NCBI RefSeq assembly: GCF_905220975.1
Contig: NZ_CAJNBK010000031.1
Coordinates: 1-63,219, forward strand
DNA from: Paraburkholderia haematera
Lineage (GTDB): Bacteria > Pseudomonadota > Gammaproteobacteria > Burkholderiales > Burkholderiaceae
Length of the DNA: 63,219 bases
Direction of reading: 5' to 3'
Shown here: positions 16,957 to 25,921 of the stretch, one piece after another
Position numbering within the stretch: position 1 is the first letter of the stretch
Layout of the letters: every line of letters starts with the position of its first letter
The notes under the pieces: model-generated
What the model saw: only the letters and a program-made list of their open reading frames with translations
What the model was told of the DNA's origin: nothing
Databases searched by the model: none
Made by a program: the position numbers and the translations under genes

Positions 16957-17538
16957 ATGAAGAAAGAGCCCATCCCCTCCGTGACTCCTCCCGATTCACT
17001 CCAAGGTCTCCCCGATATCCTTGAACCGGGTTTGTCAGTGATATTTTGCGGAATAAATCCGGGCGTACTGGCGGCATCGACCGGCCGCCATTTTGCTGGC
17101 AGAGGCAATCGGTTCTGGCGGGTGCTTCATCTGGCGGGTTTTACACCTGAACAACTTTGTCCTACGAACGATCGCACTCTTCTGCAGTTTGGTTATGGCC
17201 TGACGACCGTGGTCTCGCGTCCAACCGCACGAGCGGACGAACTGTCGCAATGGGAGTTCAAAGCGGCCGCGACGGAATTCGAACAGAAGATCGAACGATA
17301 TGCGCCGCAATGCGTTGCGTTCCTCGGAAAGATGGCGCTCTGTGCAATGTCCGGCGAGCGCGAAATCCACTGGGGCCCGCAACCGACAGCATTCGGTAGC
17401 GCCCGCGCATGGGTGTTGCCCAATCCCAGCGGACTGAACCGCACATTCAGCCTCGACGCGCTGGTGACGGCTTACCGCGAACTTCGTCTTGCCGTCACGC
17501 CGACTGATTCGGCTTCGAGAACTCGCACCGTAGATTAG
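16957..17538 (+). CDS. mug: G/U mismatch-specific uracil/thymine DNA glycosylase
   Basis: A 193-residue Mug/TDG-family enzyme that removes uracil or ethenocytosine from mismatched DNA. Motif 1 is GINPGVLAA (32-40), where Asn positions the water. Motif 2 is NPSGLNR (156-162), which inserts into the helix. RHFAGRGNRFWR (44-55) is the conserved segment after motif 1. Length is slightly above the roughly 170 residues of E. coli Mug because of short tails. ATG 16957 lacks a strong ribosome site. It stands alone, 159 bases after the phosphoesterase, and converges on the glyoxalase-like gene. Confidence 0.93.
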   Translation: MKKEPIPSVTPPDSLQGLPDILEPGLSVIFCGINPGVLAASTGRHFAGRGNRFWRVLHLAGFTPEQLCPTNDRTLLQFGYGLTTVVSRPTARADELSQWEFKAAATEFEQKIERYAPQCVAFLGKMALCAMSGEREIHWGPQPTAFGSARAWVLPNPSGLNRTFSLDALVTAYRELRLAVTPTDSASRTRTVD

Positions 17539-17581
17539 GCCGTACTTTCCGGCTCGCCCAGCAGCGGTCCCTAAAGACGTT

Positions 17582-17977
17582 TCATACGCGGGGGTCTGGC
17601 CTCTCCAGGTCTGCTTGCGAAAGCTGGAATACGTTCCCTTCCGGATCTTCTCCGTCACACATCAGTTGCGCAAAACCGTCGTAGCGCTTCAGGTTGCGCA
17701 TCGGGACACCTGCGCTCACGAGTCTCTCGCGCAACTCTGGCAATCCCGATTGCACAGAGAAAACAATCTTGGAATTTGAAGTATTGGTCTTTGGTGCCTT
17801 GTCGCGAAAGGCCTCGCCGACACGGTGCAAGGCGATCTCGACCTCTCCCGCCTTTAGCACAACCCATTCACCTTTAATTTCTTCCGTCACGGGAAGATCA
17901 AAATGTGTCTGATAGAACGACTTCAGCAATGCAACATCGCGGACATACAGTATCAACTTCGTCATGGTGACGAACAT
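17582..17977 (-). CDS. VOC/glyoxalase-family protein
   Basis: A 131-residue single-chain VOC protein made of two beta-alpha-beta-beta-beta units. The first is LILYVRDVALLKSFYQTHF, then VVLKAGEVEIALHRVG. The second includes KIVFSVQSGLPELRERLVSAG and ends CDGEDPEGNVFQL. The 'DPEGN' turn before the last strand is the family hallmark, and His/Glu metal positions are plausible in the second unit. ATG 17977 has GGAG seven bases upstream; a second ATG four codons later is possible. The reaction is not predictable. Confidence 0.85.
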   Translation of the reverse strand: MFVTMTKLILYVRDVALLKSFYQTHFDLPVTEEIKGEWVVLKAGEVEIALHRVGEAFRDKAPKTNTSNSKIVFSVQSGLPELRERLVSAGVPMRNLKRYDGFAQLMCDGEDPEGNVFQLSQADLERPDPRV

Positions 17978-18060
17978 TGGATTCTCCGAATGTGTTTGCG
18001 GCCGGTGTAAGTCAACGGAAACCTTGTTAGCGGTTCAGATTGTCAATGATCCAGGCATCG

Positions 18061-18258
18061 ATGTCGAATGACCGCTCGTAGCTGCCGGCTGTACGCGGCA
18101 CAAGTCTCCCTTGACCGGACCATCAACCCATCACTTCCGGTGTCTGTTCCGCGACAGTCAGGAGACGCGCACAAACATCCCGCAAGCCGAACTCGATTGT
18201 GGCCCCGCGCAGTCGACAATTGTCGTCCACTCCGATCTATCCGATAATCCAGCTATCG
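18061..18258. promoter_or_regulatory. LysR promoter region with palindromes and a repeat fragment
   Basis: Upstream of the LysR gene at 18272. CGACAATTGTCG (18214-18225) is a perfect 12-base palindrome, and CGATA-N7-TATCG (18242-18258) a second one. Around 18060 the sequence GATGTCGAATGACCGCT resembles the dispersed repeat described elsewhere. The palindromes are candidates for autoregulatory LysR sites. Confidence 0.4.
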
Positions 18259-18271
18259 AATCGGGGAACGC

Positions 18272-19240
18272 ATGGACCGGCTAACTGGCATGGGAGTATT
18301 CGTCGCAGCAGTCGATGAAGGCAGTTTCGCCGCTGCTGCACGGCGCTTCGGGTTATCCGCTGCGATGGCCGGCAAGTACGTCAGCGCAATCGAAGCCGAG
18401 CTGAATGCGAGGCTGCTCCAGCGCACAACGCGCCGTCTCAGCCTGACCGACATCGGTCAGGTCTACTACGAGCGATGCAAACGGATCCTCGAAGCCTATG
18501 ATGAGGCCAATCGCGAGGCAAGCGATGCTCACGGAACCGCTCGTGGCGTGCTGCGAATTGCCGCTCCCGTCACCTTCGGGGCAATGCATCTCGGTGACGT
18601 CCTCGCGAAATATCTGGAAGAACACCCACACGTCAACATTGAAGTGTCGCTAAGCGACCGCTATGTCGACCTGCTCGAAACCGGCGTAGACGTGGCAATA
18701 CGAATCGGGCGTTTGCCCGATTCAGGGTTGGTTGCACGCCGGCTCGCGCCGTGTCGAATGGTTATCTGCGCGTCCCCAGGCTACCTCAAGCGTCATGGAA
18801 CACCGCGCAACCCGGGCGACCTGCGGCAGGCGCCGCGGCTCACGTTCAGCGAAGCCGTCTCCGTTGGAGACTGGACGCTGGTCGATACGAAACTTCGTGC
18901 GCACGTGATCAGTGGTCCGTGCCGGATGGCAGCCAACAATACCCAGATGCTGCTTGCAGCGGCGCTCGCCGGAGCCGGCATCGTCTACGGGCCAACATTC
19001 GTGTTCGGAGAACAGATCGCGCGCGGAAAACTCGTCGAGCTGCTGCCGGAGTACCACACTTCGGAACTGACGATCCAGGCGGTCTATCCGAGCGCACGTC
19101 ATATGCCTCTTAAAGTGCGCCACCTGCTCGACTATCTGGCAGCTGCACTTGGCGACGAGCCGCCGTGGGATCACGTCACGCCACAACGCACATTACGCGT
19201 GCGTGGATCCCAGGGCGAGCCCAAGCGTGCGGGCCGATAG
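18272..19240 (+). CDS. LysR-family regulator
   Basis: A 322-residue LysR protein with a standard winged helix (FVAAVDEGSFAAAARRFG, then AAMAGKYVSAIEAELNARLL, then RTTRRLSLTDIG) and an effector domain ending in ALGDEPPWDHV. It is longer than its paralogue at 12951 by a basic tail (RVRGSQGEPKRAGR). No divergent partner lies directly upstream; the VOC gene at 17977 is on the other strand but 295 bases away, and the hydrolase-SnoaL gene converges from the other side. Its target is therefore uncertain. Confidence 0.92.
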   Translation: MDRLTGMGVFVAAVDEGSFAAAARRFGLSAAMAGKYVSAIEAELNARLLQRTTRRLSLTDIGQVYYERCKRILEAYDEANREASDAHGTARGVLRIAAPVTFGAMHLGDVLAKYLEEHPHVNIEVSLSDRYVDLLETGVDVAIRIGRLPDSGLVARRLAPCRMVICASPGYLKRHGTPRNPGDLRQAPRLTFSEAVSVGDWTLVDTKLRAHVISGPCRMAANNTQMLLAAALAGAGIVYGPTFVFGEQIARGKLVELLPEYHTSELTIQAVYPSARHMPLKVRHLLDYLAAALGDEPPWDHVTPQRTLRVRGSQGEPKRAGR

Positions 19241-19267
19241 GTGCCGAGGCAGCAAACCGAATGGATG

Positions 19268-20461
19268 CTACACGCTGGCAACTTCGGCAGCCCGCGCGGT
19301 TCCGAGTGGGTTGGATATCCGTAGCTTCCAACCTCCGTCGTCGCCGCGTGTCATCACCTGCGTAGCTGTGCCGCGACTACTGGCGTGATCGCCGTCGGGC
19401 AGCGTCACGGTCACGGTCCAGTCGAGCAGTACCAGTGCGATGTCGTCGCTGACGAGTGAAAACACCACCTGGTTGCGGATGCGTGGCCCGGACTTCAAGA
19501 GTCCCGAGAACTGACGGCGTAGTTCCTCAAGACCGCTTACCACGGTTTCACCGTCCGCCATCCGCATCGTTGCGTTATCGCTGAACAAGCCGAGCAGGCT
19601 ATCGATATCGCCATTGTTGAATGCGGCGTCGAAGGCCGCAGGAACCTGCTCCGGCGTGTTACGCGTACTGGTATTCGACTGCGATTCCAGTTCGCCAACA
19701 AACGCGCGGATACCCGTTGCGAGTGCGAAGGGAGCCTCAAGCGGCGAGAGGTGTCCGGTGCCCGGCAATACATGCAGGCGTGCGGCTGCGATCCTGGGCA
19801 GCAATTCTTTCTGCAAGGTCTCTACACGATCAACCTGGTCCAGTTCGCCCGCAATCACCATGACGGGCACATTGATGGACACGACGTCGCCCGTAATGTC
19901 TTCAAGCATTGCGGCATTGGGCCACGCCGCCTTGGCCTGCGGCGCGCCGCGCAGGCTGTCCACGATGACCTGCTCGCGATCTGCGGGCGTGAGCAGGTTC
20001 GCGGTGAGGACGTTGTCGAGTACCCAACTGATGGATTCACGCGAATCGTAGGCCGCTGCCATCGCTGCGCGTTGCTCGTCAGAAAGGACCATGGGCGAAG
20101 GCGGTGAAGGAGCGACCAGCACGACGCCCTCCAGTCCATTGGGGCGTCGCGACGCGAGCAATTGCGCGACTTTTCCGCCCATTGAGTGACCGACTAAAAC
20201 GTAGCGCCGCAGATTTAGCGCCTCGATGACATCCTGTGCATCGTTCGCCAGATCGGCAATTGTGTAGCCGTGCTCAGGCGCGTCCGAATCGCCCCATCCA
20301 CGATGGTCGGTCGTGATGGTCCGGTACCGGTTCGATAGCTCGCCGACAACGCCGTCCCATGAACGGGACGATCCGCCCCAGTAGTGAAGAAACACGAGAG
20401 CCATTTTGCCGTCCCCCTGCTCCTCGACGTGAATCCTCGTGCTCCTCGTAAGGATATCCAT
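19268..20461 (-). CDS. alpha/beta hydrolase fused to a SnoaL-like domain
   Basis: A 397-residue two-domain protein. Residues 1-258 are an alpha/beta hydrolase: oxyanion region HYWGG (26-30), nucleophile elbow GHSMGG with S93, acid D208 in GELDQVD, and H237 in GTGHLSP. Residues about 270-390 form a SnoaL/NTF2-like domain (FDAAFNNGDIDSLLGLFSDNA, then GLEELRRQFSGLL, then WKLRISNP). Both parts are in one frame without a stop, and ATG 20461 has AAGGAGCATCGCA upstream. SnoaL domains usually occur as separate chains, so this fusion suggests a substrate handed between the two active sites. It may be an esterase or a haloperoxidase-like enzyme; substrate unknown. Confidence 0.88.
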   Translation of the reverse strand: MDILTRSTRIHVEEQGDGKMALVFLHYWGGSSRSWDGVVGELSNRYRTITTDHRGWGDSDAPEHGYTIADLANDAQDVIEALNLRRYVLVGHSMGGKVAQLLASRRPNGLEGVVLVAPSPPSPMVLSDEQRAAMAAAYDSRESISWVLDNVLTANLLTPADREQVIVDSLRGAPQAKAAWPNAAMLEDITGDVVSINVPVMVIAGELDQVDRVETLQKELLPRIAAARLHVLPGTGHLSPLEAPFALATGIRAFVGELESQSNTSTRNTPEQVPAAFDAAFNNGDIDSLLGLFSDNATMRMADGETVVSGLEELRRQFSGLLKSGPRIRNQVVFSLVSDDIALVLLDWTVTVTLPDGDHASSRGTATQVMTRGDDGGWKLRISNPLGTARAAEVASV

Positions 20462-21122
20462 TGCGATGCTCCTTGATCTGACGTGCCAACGGCACTAGCG
20501 TGGATCGGTTCGAGCTGAAGCCGAACCATGGAGGCATCTTAGATTTGGTCGCCTTACTTGATAATCGCCGTATTGCTATCAGCAGTCGATCATGGTGTGA
20601 TCGAATTGCGATTTTCGCCGCTTACGGAGCGCTTGACGAAGCACCGCGCGGCGGGCCCGCAAATAGAATGTCTTGCCCGGATCATGCTCAACGTGCAGGA
20701 TGACCCCACGTTGCCGAACCCGCACTCCGGCGATAACGGCCCGGCGTCGTCGACTTTTTGAACTCACTGATGCCAGTAGGAAAAATGAGGTCATCGCGGT
20801 ACGGTTTATGCTTTGACTGCATGCGCTCGAAACGCGCGAGAAGAGTCAACGTCCGGCGAGCGATATGCCGGATAGCGTTTTGCACATCGTTGCCAGCCGG
20901 GTTGGAACTGCGGATAAAGACTTGCGTATGAGCGAACGACCTGCCCGATGCAGAGGGAACGTTACCTGACATAGCAGGAGCCTGGGGGTAACGTAACGGG
21001 AACAGCGCGCTGGTTTACCGGATGTCCGCAAAGATAGGATCCTTATCTTCGCAACGAATAGGTAGGAGCAAGGTAGGAGCATCGCCCGCCATTTTCTCAA
21101 TTTTCGCGAAAGGACTTTGGTC
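20462..21122. other. 660-base region without a supported gene
   Basis: No open frame has a ribosome site, a domain or typical codon use. Reading frames on both strands are fragmentary. AAAGGACTTTGG at the right end is the ribosome site of the methyltransferase at 21123. The stretch probably contains old intergenic repeat debris. Confidence 0.5.
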
Positions 21123-22121
21123 ATGGATGACATCTCTCCGGAAGCCTTCATAGATGCCGTAAGCGGATATCAGAAGACCGCGGCGTTGAAAGCTGCAGTT
21201 GCGCTCGATCTGTTCACCGCGATCGAGAAAGAGAACGGTGAGCTCGCGCGCATATCGAGGCGCGTGCAGGCCCCCGAGCGCGGAGTGCGCATACTGTGCG
21301 ATTACCTGACGGTGCAGGGATTTCTGCAGAAGGAGACGGGATGCTATCGATTGACACCCTCGACTTCCGTGTTCCTTTCGACTTCCTCGCCGGCCTGGAT
21401 GGGAAGCATCGTGGATTTTTTTGCGGCCCCCGAAATGATTGCACTCTGGCTGGACGATCCGGTTGCGTTCGTTCGTAACGGCGGATCCATAGGGCTGGGC
21501 AACATGGCCCCAGACCACCCTGTTTGGGTGAAATTCGCACGTGCGATGGTGCCATTTGTCGCGCCAATCGCACAGAACATAGCTCAACAAGTGGGCACAT
21601 GGCCGCAGGCACCGAAGCGCGTGCTCGATATTGCCGCTGGGCACGGGCTGTTCGGAATCTCGATCGCGAAGGCTGTCCCCGGCGCAGAAGTCGTGGCGAC
21701 CGACTGGCAAGCGGTACTGGAAGTCGCAAAGGAAAACGCCGCGGCGGCCGGGGTGAGCGCGCGCTATCACACGGTCGCGGGCAGCGCGTTTGAAGTCGAA
21801 TGGGGAACGAATTTCGATCTTGTGCTGCTCACGAATTTCCTGCACCACTTCGATCGGTCAACCTGCGTAGAACTACTCACACGGGTACGCCGAAGCCTCA
21901 GCCCCGGAGGGCGGGTACTCGCGGTGGATATGGTTCCTGATGAGGATCGCGTGTCGCCACCGTTCGCCGCTGCGTTCTCCTTCGTGATGCTTGCGTCCAC
22001 ACCACGAGGTGACGCGTACACTGTGCGCGAGTTCGAGGAGATGGGCAGCGAAGCCGGGTTTTCGAAGGTAAGCGTAGCGCCGCTGCCGCCTTCGCCGGAA
22101 AGTCTTATCACATTCGAGTAG
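21123..22121 (+). CDS. SAM-dependent O-methyltransferase with dimerisation domain
   Basis: A 332-residue class I methyltransferase of the Methyltransf_2 type. The N-terminal winged-helix dimerisation domain covers about 1-85 (FIDAVSGYQKTAALKAAV, then GVRILCDYLTVQGFL). The Rossmann domain carries VLDIAAGHGLFG (167-178) for AdoMet binding and NFLHHFD (motif IV) for the catalytic side; FSFVMLAST and DAYTVREFEEM follow. ATG 21123 has AAAGGAC upstream. The family methylates small aromatics or polyketide hydroxyls. The coding end abuts a truncated GNAT gene on the other strand, and the last few residues (SLITFE) may be altered by that junction. Confidence 0.9.
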   Translation: MDDISPEAFIDAVSGYQKTAALKAAVALDLFTAIEKENGELARISRRVQAPERGVRILCDYLTVQGFLQKETGCYRLTPSTSVFLSTSSPAWMGSIVDFFAAPEMIALWLDDPVAFVRNGGSIGLGNMAPDHPVWVKFARAMVPFVAPIAQNIAQQVGTWPQAPKRVLDIAAGHGLFGISIAKAVPGAEVVATDWQAVLEVAKENAAAAGVSARYHTVAGSAFEVEWGTNFDLVLLTNFLHHFDRSTCVELLTRVRRSLSPGGRVLAVDMVPDEDRVSPPFAAAFSFVMLASTPRGDAYTVREFEEMGSEAGFSKVSVAPLPPSPESLITFE

Positions 22122-22534
22122 CCAAGGCGCAACCACTTCGCTCCCGACGCTTTAAGCCAAATCTCAAGGCCTTCGACCAAGTAACGGGCTACACCTTTGC
22201 CGTGCTTATCGGTCGATAGGATCAATAATCCTATATGCCACACACCGTTGGCGAAGAGGTCTGAAACGATCGTGGCAAACCCGACCAATTCTTCGCTCGC
22301 GTCGACAAATCCAATTGCGTGCTTGCCAGTGAATGCCCATCCCTCCGGCAGTTCGCTTTCGAACTCCTCCCTGGCTTGACCCTCTGTCGGTGGACAACCT
22401 TCTGCCGAGAGGAAGTACTCAGGATTGTTCTCCAAAAATGTTTGAATGATCGGGATGTCGTCACGAACGAGTTCGATGGCACGATAGCCTCTTGCCTCGA
22501 ACAGTATTGGCTCCAATTCAGAAAGCATCGGCAT
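22105..22534 (-). pseudogene. GNAT acetyltransferase truncated at its 3' end
   Basis: From ATG 22534 the frame gives a GNAT N-terminal and core region: FLENNPEYFLSAEG, EFESELPEGWAF, HIGLLILSTDKHGKGVARYL (the motif-A pyrophosphate loop) and KWLRLGYSN. At that point (about 22105-22120) the resemblance stops. The frame continues for another 340 bases, but that part is exactly antisense to the methyltransferase and is Ser/Arg-rich. The last 30-45 residues of the acetyl-CoA fold, usually 'N..A..FW...GF', are missing. A deletion or insertion joined the two genes tail to tail. Function is probably lost. Confidence 0.7.
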
Positions 22535-22722
22535 CCTCAGATTTCCATGGACATTCGCTGCCGCGGCACTGATGGCAGGCCTTGGCAGCGGGTTATCGTT
22601 TCCGGGCTTAAAGAACTACCCGCTCAAGCTGAAAGATCTGGAAAGCGCGCGGTTATTCGCAGGCCTGTCGATAGCCATTCGGCTGGGTATGTTATTCGGA
22701 TACCGTGGTCCGGCGGACTTAC

Positions 22723-23097
22723 TCAGCGCTTTGGTCGAGAAAATATGTTAACGAGGTTCCCATCCGGGTCGCGCAGCAACAGCGAGCGATTGCCCCACGG
22801 CATCGGCGTCGTCGGCATAACGATGTCGGTCCCCGATGCATTCATTCGCTCGAACACTGCGTCAACGTCCTCCACTTCAAACTCCAGGATCGCCGACCGA
22901 TTCGCAGCCGCTGTGGCAGCACCGACATTAAAAAGCTTAATCAGGTTCTCAGATGAAATCGCAAGCACCGCCCCTTCGAATTGCATTTCGGCAAATCCAT
23001 CAGCCGGACGTACCGCCTCGATACCGGAAAGTTTTCGGTAAAACTCGACCAGACCTTCGAGATCCTGGGTAACAACACGAACAGATGCGAACTTCAT
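22723..23097 (-). CDS. VOC/glyoxalase-family protein
   Basis: A 124-residue VOC protein: SVRVVTQDLEGLVEFYRKL opens the first unit, AILEFEVEDVDAVFERM the second, and LLLRDPDGNLVNIFSRP closes it with the typical DPDGN turn. ATG 23097 follows AGGAACTCAAA. It begins 32 bases after the WYL-type regulator gene ends, on the same strand, so the two form an operon; glyoxalase-like genes often pair with YafY/WYL regulators. The substrate could be an antibiotic or a toxic aldehyde, but nothing in the sequence decides this. Confidence 0.9.
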   Translation of the reverse strand: MKFASVRVVTQDLEGLVEFYRKLSGIEAVRPADGFAEMQFEGAVLAISSENLIKLFNVGAATAAANRSAILEFEVEDVDAVFERMNASGTDIVMPTTPMPWGNRSLLLRDPDGNLVNIFSRPKR

Positions 23098-23129
23098 TTT
23101 GAGTTCCTAGCTAAGAGAGGAAGCTCAGT

Positions 23130-23852
23130 TTAATGGTCCATACTGCCAGAATCTGGCAGTATTGTGCGGCTAGCTACATGATGGGCCTTACGCCACTCCC
23201 GGAGCAGCGTTGATCGTCTTTTGGGGTAGCGCTCCTCCATTTGCTCGACGTTCGAGATCCGGTCCGAGCGGAAATTCCGAAAGTCTGCCCGGAGCTCGCA
23301 CCAACACATCAGTACCCGGGCCTGGTCGAAATACACCAAGGCAAACGGCCAAACTACACGCTGCGAGTTAAATCCCCTGCCGTCCGCGTAAGTAATATTA
23401 AGCTTTCGCTCCGCTCGAACTGCGGCACGTAGAAGGTCTGGCGAGACCTTGTGGGTAGGTCTCTTCAACGGCGCCCCGACTAGCAGCGACGATTCCTCCA
23501 GTTCTCGACGCAGTTCAGTGGGCAGTACGGCGGCTACCTTCGCAAGCGTGCTCAGGGCGCCGTCCGATAGCGTCTTGTCGCAACGATCAGCCACCCAGCG
23601 CATGCCAAGAACCAAGGCGTCGAGTTCCTCTGAGCGGAACATCATTGGCGGCAGCATGAAACCCGGTTTCATAACGTAACCAACGCCCGGCTCCCCCTCG
23701 ATCATTGCTCCTTGCGCTTGCAGACTGGCGATGTCCCGGTATAGCGTGCGGATGCTCACGCCGAGCTCCTCGGCCAAAGTTTGACCACTCACGGGACGCC
23801 GATAACGCCGTAAAACTTGCAAGAGATGAAGGAGACGTTCGGAGCGAGGCAT
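23130..23852 (-). CDS. YafY-type HTH-WYL regulator
   Basis: A 240-residue DeoR-like regulator. MPRSERLLHLLQVLRRYRRP and the helix-turn-helix TLAEELGVSIRTLYRDIASL open the protein. A middle region follows (GVGYVMKPGFMLPPMMF), then the WYL domain with TYADGRGFNSQRVVWPFALVYFD and FRNFRSDRI. The WYL tripeptide position reads WPFALVYF, as in many YafY proteins. ATG 23852 has AGGATC upstream. WYL domains sense ligands, often nucleotides or single-stranded DNA. It heads an operon with the VOC gene and probably controls it. Confidence 0.92.
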   Translation of the reverse strand: MPRSERLLHLLQVLRRYRRPVSGQTLAEELGVSIRTLYRDIASLQAQGAMIEGEPGVGYVMKPGFMLPPMMFRSEELDALVLGMRWVADRCDKTLSDGALSTLAKVAAVLPTELRRELEESSLLVGAPLKRPTHKVSPDLLRAAVRAERKLNITYADGRGFNSQRVVWPFALVYFDQARVLMCWCELRADFRNFRSDRISNVEQMEERYPKRRSTLLREWRKAHHVASRTILPDSGSMDH

Positions 23853-24075
23853 GCGTTGATCCTGATATTGACACTCGAGCAAATCGACGACGCTATCGGT
23901 TACTTCGAGCCGCACAGCAATAGGTTGCGTATTCCATTGCTGACGATCTATGAGGCTCTGTCGAACGTCTCATCCTGGCCGAACCCGGTCCCATGGCGAA
24001 CTTCAGTAGCCGACCCGGAACCGTCATTCGAAAACCTCGATAGCGGGCGTTCAATGATGCGGCAATACACGTCCT

Positions 24076-24669
24076 TTACATGTCCGAATCAGGGTTACCG
24101 GAGGAGATCGATGCGGTTCCCAATTCAGCAACCGAGTGAGCGGCGTCCCGAGCGGAGGGTTGCAGGTGACACTCAAAATGCAGCAGATCGTACCAGATGC
24201 CATGAAGCTTCATGCTACGTCTGGCTGTCCCGTACACTGTAAAACCATTACGTGTTAGAACACGAAAAGACGCCTGATTTTCAGGCCTGACCATGGCCTC
24301 GATTCGCCATAGATCCACGTCATCACGAGCTTTATTTAACACTAGCTCAACTGCTTTGGTCGCATATCCATCACCCGCGAAGCGCTCGCCGATTCGATAT
24401 CCGAGCGACGCCTTGTTAAAGTAAGGGCGTGTCACGCCGCTAAGGTTGACTCGTCCAACAATCACTTTATTTCGCTTTACTAGAAACTGATACGCCCTAT
24501 CAGCGGATGCGTCTTCTTGAGCCGTCGCAATCGCTTGTCGGACCGAGCTTAGATTGTAGTAGCTATCCTCGCGGGCATTTATCCAACTTTCAAAGTAAGC
24601 CCGGTTTTCGAGTTCGAACTCGAGCAATGCCTCTGCATCATCGAACGTCGGGGGATGGATCTCTATCAT
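24076..24669 (-). CDS. GNAT N-acetyltransferase (RimJ/RimL-like)
   Basis: A 197-residue acetyltransferase. ATG 24669 follows AAGAGAG and gives MIEIHPPTFDDAEALLEFE, a standard RimJ-like N-terminus. YRIGERFAGDGYATKAVELV is motif A with the acetyl-CoA loop, and RIEAMVRPENQASFRVLTRNGF is motif B. The C-terminal 30 residues after FECHL look unrelated to the family and may be an added read-through tail. The target may be a ribosomal protein N-terminus or a small molecule. Confidence 0.88.
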   Translation of the reverse strand: MIEIHPPTFDDAEALLEFELENRAYFESWINAREDSYYNLSSVRQAIATAQEDASADRAYQFLVKRNKVIVGRVNLSGVTRPYFNKASLGYRIGERFAGDGYATKAVELVLNKARDDVDLWRIEAMVRPENQASFRVLTRNGFTVYGTARRSMKLHGIWYDLLHFECHLQPSARDAAHSVAELGTASISSGNPDSDM

Positions 24670-24744
24670 GAGGCTCTCTTCTAAGGTCCAGATTGATGGT
24701 CTTGTCACTTCGTATTCACAAGAATTGTCCACGATCTAAACGGC

Positions 24745-24805
24745 AGTGTCGAACGAGCGTTTTTTGGCCGGACTGCGACGGATGAGGACCGTCTGAGGTC
24801 GACCC
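24745..24805 (+). repeat. dispersed intergenic repeat, copy A
   Basis: Contains GTGTCGAACGAGCG and then GGCCGGACTGCGACGG, a GA-rich link and GTCTGAGGTCGACCC. It shares this order with copies at 39806-39846 and 41708-41767. It lies between the GNAT and LysR genes and is non-coding. Confidence 0.75.
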
Positions 24806-24909
24806 GATTCGGTCAGTCAAATTTCTACAAACCGGCCATTCGTTCGTCGTGGCGTGCAATAAGGACTACTGTCCCAGCGAGAACGAGCCGACGCGGCAAA
24901 TGGCAACGC

Positions 24910-25794
24910 CTACGCCAATCGCAGATCCCACAACACATCAAGTACGTGTTGCGTGGAACGCTCAACGTACCCCGCACGATGTGCAATGCCGAGCCGGCGC
25001 CACAACGCCGGGCGCAGTGGACGCATGACTATGCGCCTGTCGGGTACTGGCGTACTGGCCTCATGGGGCAACAGCGCTGCGCCGTAACCTGCCGCTACCA
25101 GACTCTTGATCGCGTCGTTGTAGTTGAGCTGAATGCGCGGCGCAGGATGGTGCCCCCCGGTCGCGAACCACTCCGCAGTCAGACGCGAGAGACGCGTGGT
25201 CGCATCATTGAGAATGAGAGGCTGGGCGGCGAGCCATTCGGGCGTGACGCGGGCCGGACACCGCCAATGTGCCGGCACAAAGGCCATTACGGGGTCGCGG
25301 CGCCAAGGCTTTATCACGAGTCCGGTCACTGGGGGTTGAGGCAGTGCGACCAGCCCAACATCCAGCGTTCCATCCGCCAGTCGGGACAGCGATTCATGTG
25401 AAGTGAGTACTGCAACCTGAATGTCGATAGCGGGGTGGTGCTGGCGCAGCACCTCAAGCGCTTGCGGCAACAGGTGTGCAATCGCGCCAGTCGACGCACC
25501 GAGTCGCGCGCGCCCTTCGAGCCCCTGCACCTGGCGTTGAATATCGTCTAACGCCTGCTCCGCATCGGCCAGCAGTCGACGCGCGCGCTCCACCAGCACC
25601 TCTCCTATCGCCGACGGCCTTACATGTCCGCGCTTGCGTGACAGGAGCGGAGCCCCGATGCGGTCTTCGAGTTCCGCGATATGGAGGCTGACCGTTGGCG
25701 GCGCCAGGTGCAACGCACGCGCCGCATCGGCAAATGAGCCACGGTCGGCAATGGCGACCAGGGTGCGTAAGCGGTCCAGGCTGATCTCTCGCAT
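24910..25794 (-). CDS. LysR-family regulator next to argC
   Basis: A 294-residue LysR protein. The winged helix is LVAIADRGSFADAARALH, then APPTVSLHIAELED, then PLLSRKRGHVRPSAIG; the effector domain starts at GRARLGAS and has the two-lobe pattern. It is transcribed divergently from the argC-like gene at 25922, with a LysR-type palindrome (TTCAG-N5-CTGAA) between, so argC is the probable target. The HTH is typical of regulators of the CysB/ArgP superfamily in general, but no closer name is justified. Confidence 0.92.
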   Translation of the reverse strand: MREISLDRLRTLVAIADRGSFADAARALHLAPPTVSLHIAELEDRIGAPLLSRKRGHVRPSAIGEVLVERARRLLADAEQALDDIQRQVQGLEGRARLGASTGAIAHLLPQALEVLRQHHPAIDIQVAVLTSHESLSRLADGTLDVGLVALPQPPVTGLVIKPWRRDPVMAFVPAHWRCPARVTPEWLAAQPLILNDATTRLSRLTAEWFATGGHHPAPRIQLNYNDAIKSLVAAGYGAALLPHEASTPVPDRRIVMRPLRPALWRRLGIAHRAGYVERSTQHVLDVLWDLRLA

Positions 25795-25807
25795 GTCGAC
25801 GTCCAGA

Positions 25808-25822
25808 TTCAGAAAAACTGAA
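25808..25822. promoter_or_regulatory. LysR-type palindrome between the regulator and argC
   Basis: TTCAG-AAAAA-CTGAA is an exact 15-base inverted repeat that meets the T-N11-A rule for LysR sites. It lies 14 bases upstream of the LysR start and about 100 bases upstream of argC. Confidence 0.65.
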
Positions 25823-25921
25823 TGTTCACGTTATGAAATTCAACTTTCCCTATTCTAGCCGTCCGTGGAACATAGGGACTCGCTCTACTTATTACATCCT
25901 AGCCACCGGAGTATTCCACGC

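Noticed and set aside
22572..22748. 59-codon plus-strand frame reading MAGLGSGLSFPGLKNYP
   Set aside because: Looks partly protein-like, but it overlaps the end of the VOC gene, has no ribosome site and no family I know; perhaps debris of a membrane protein.
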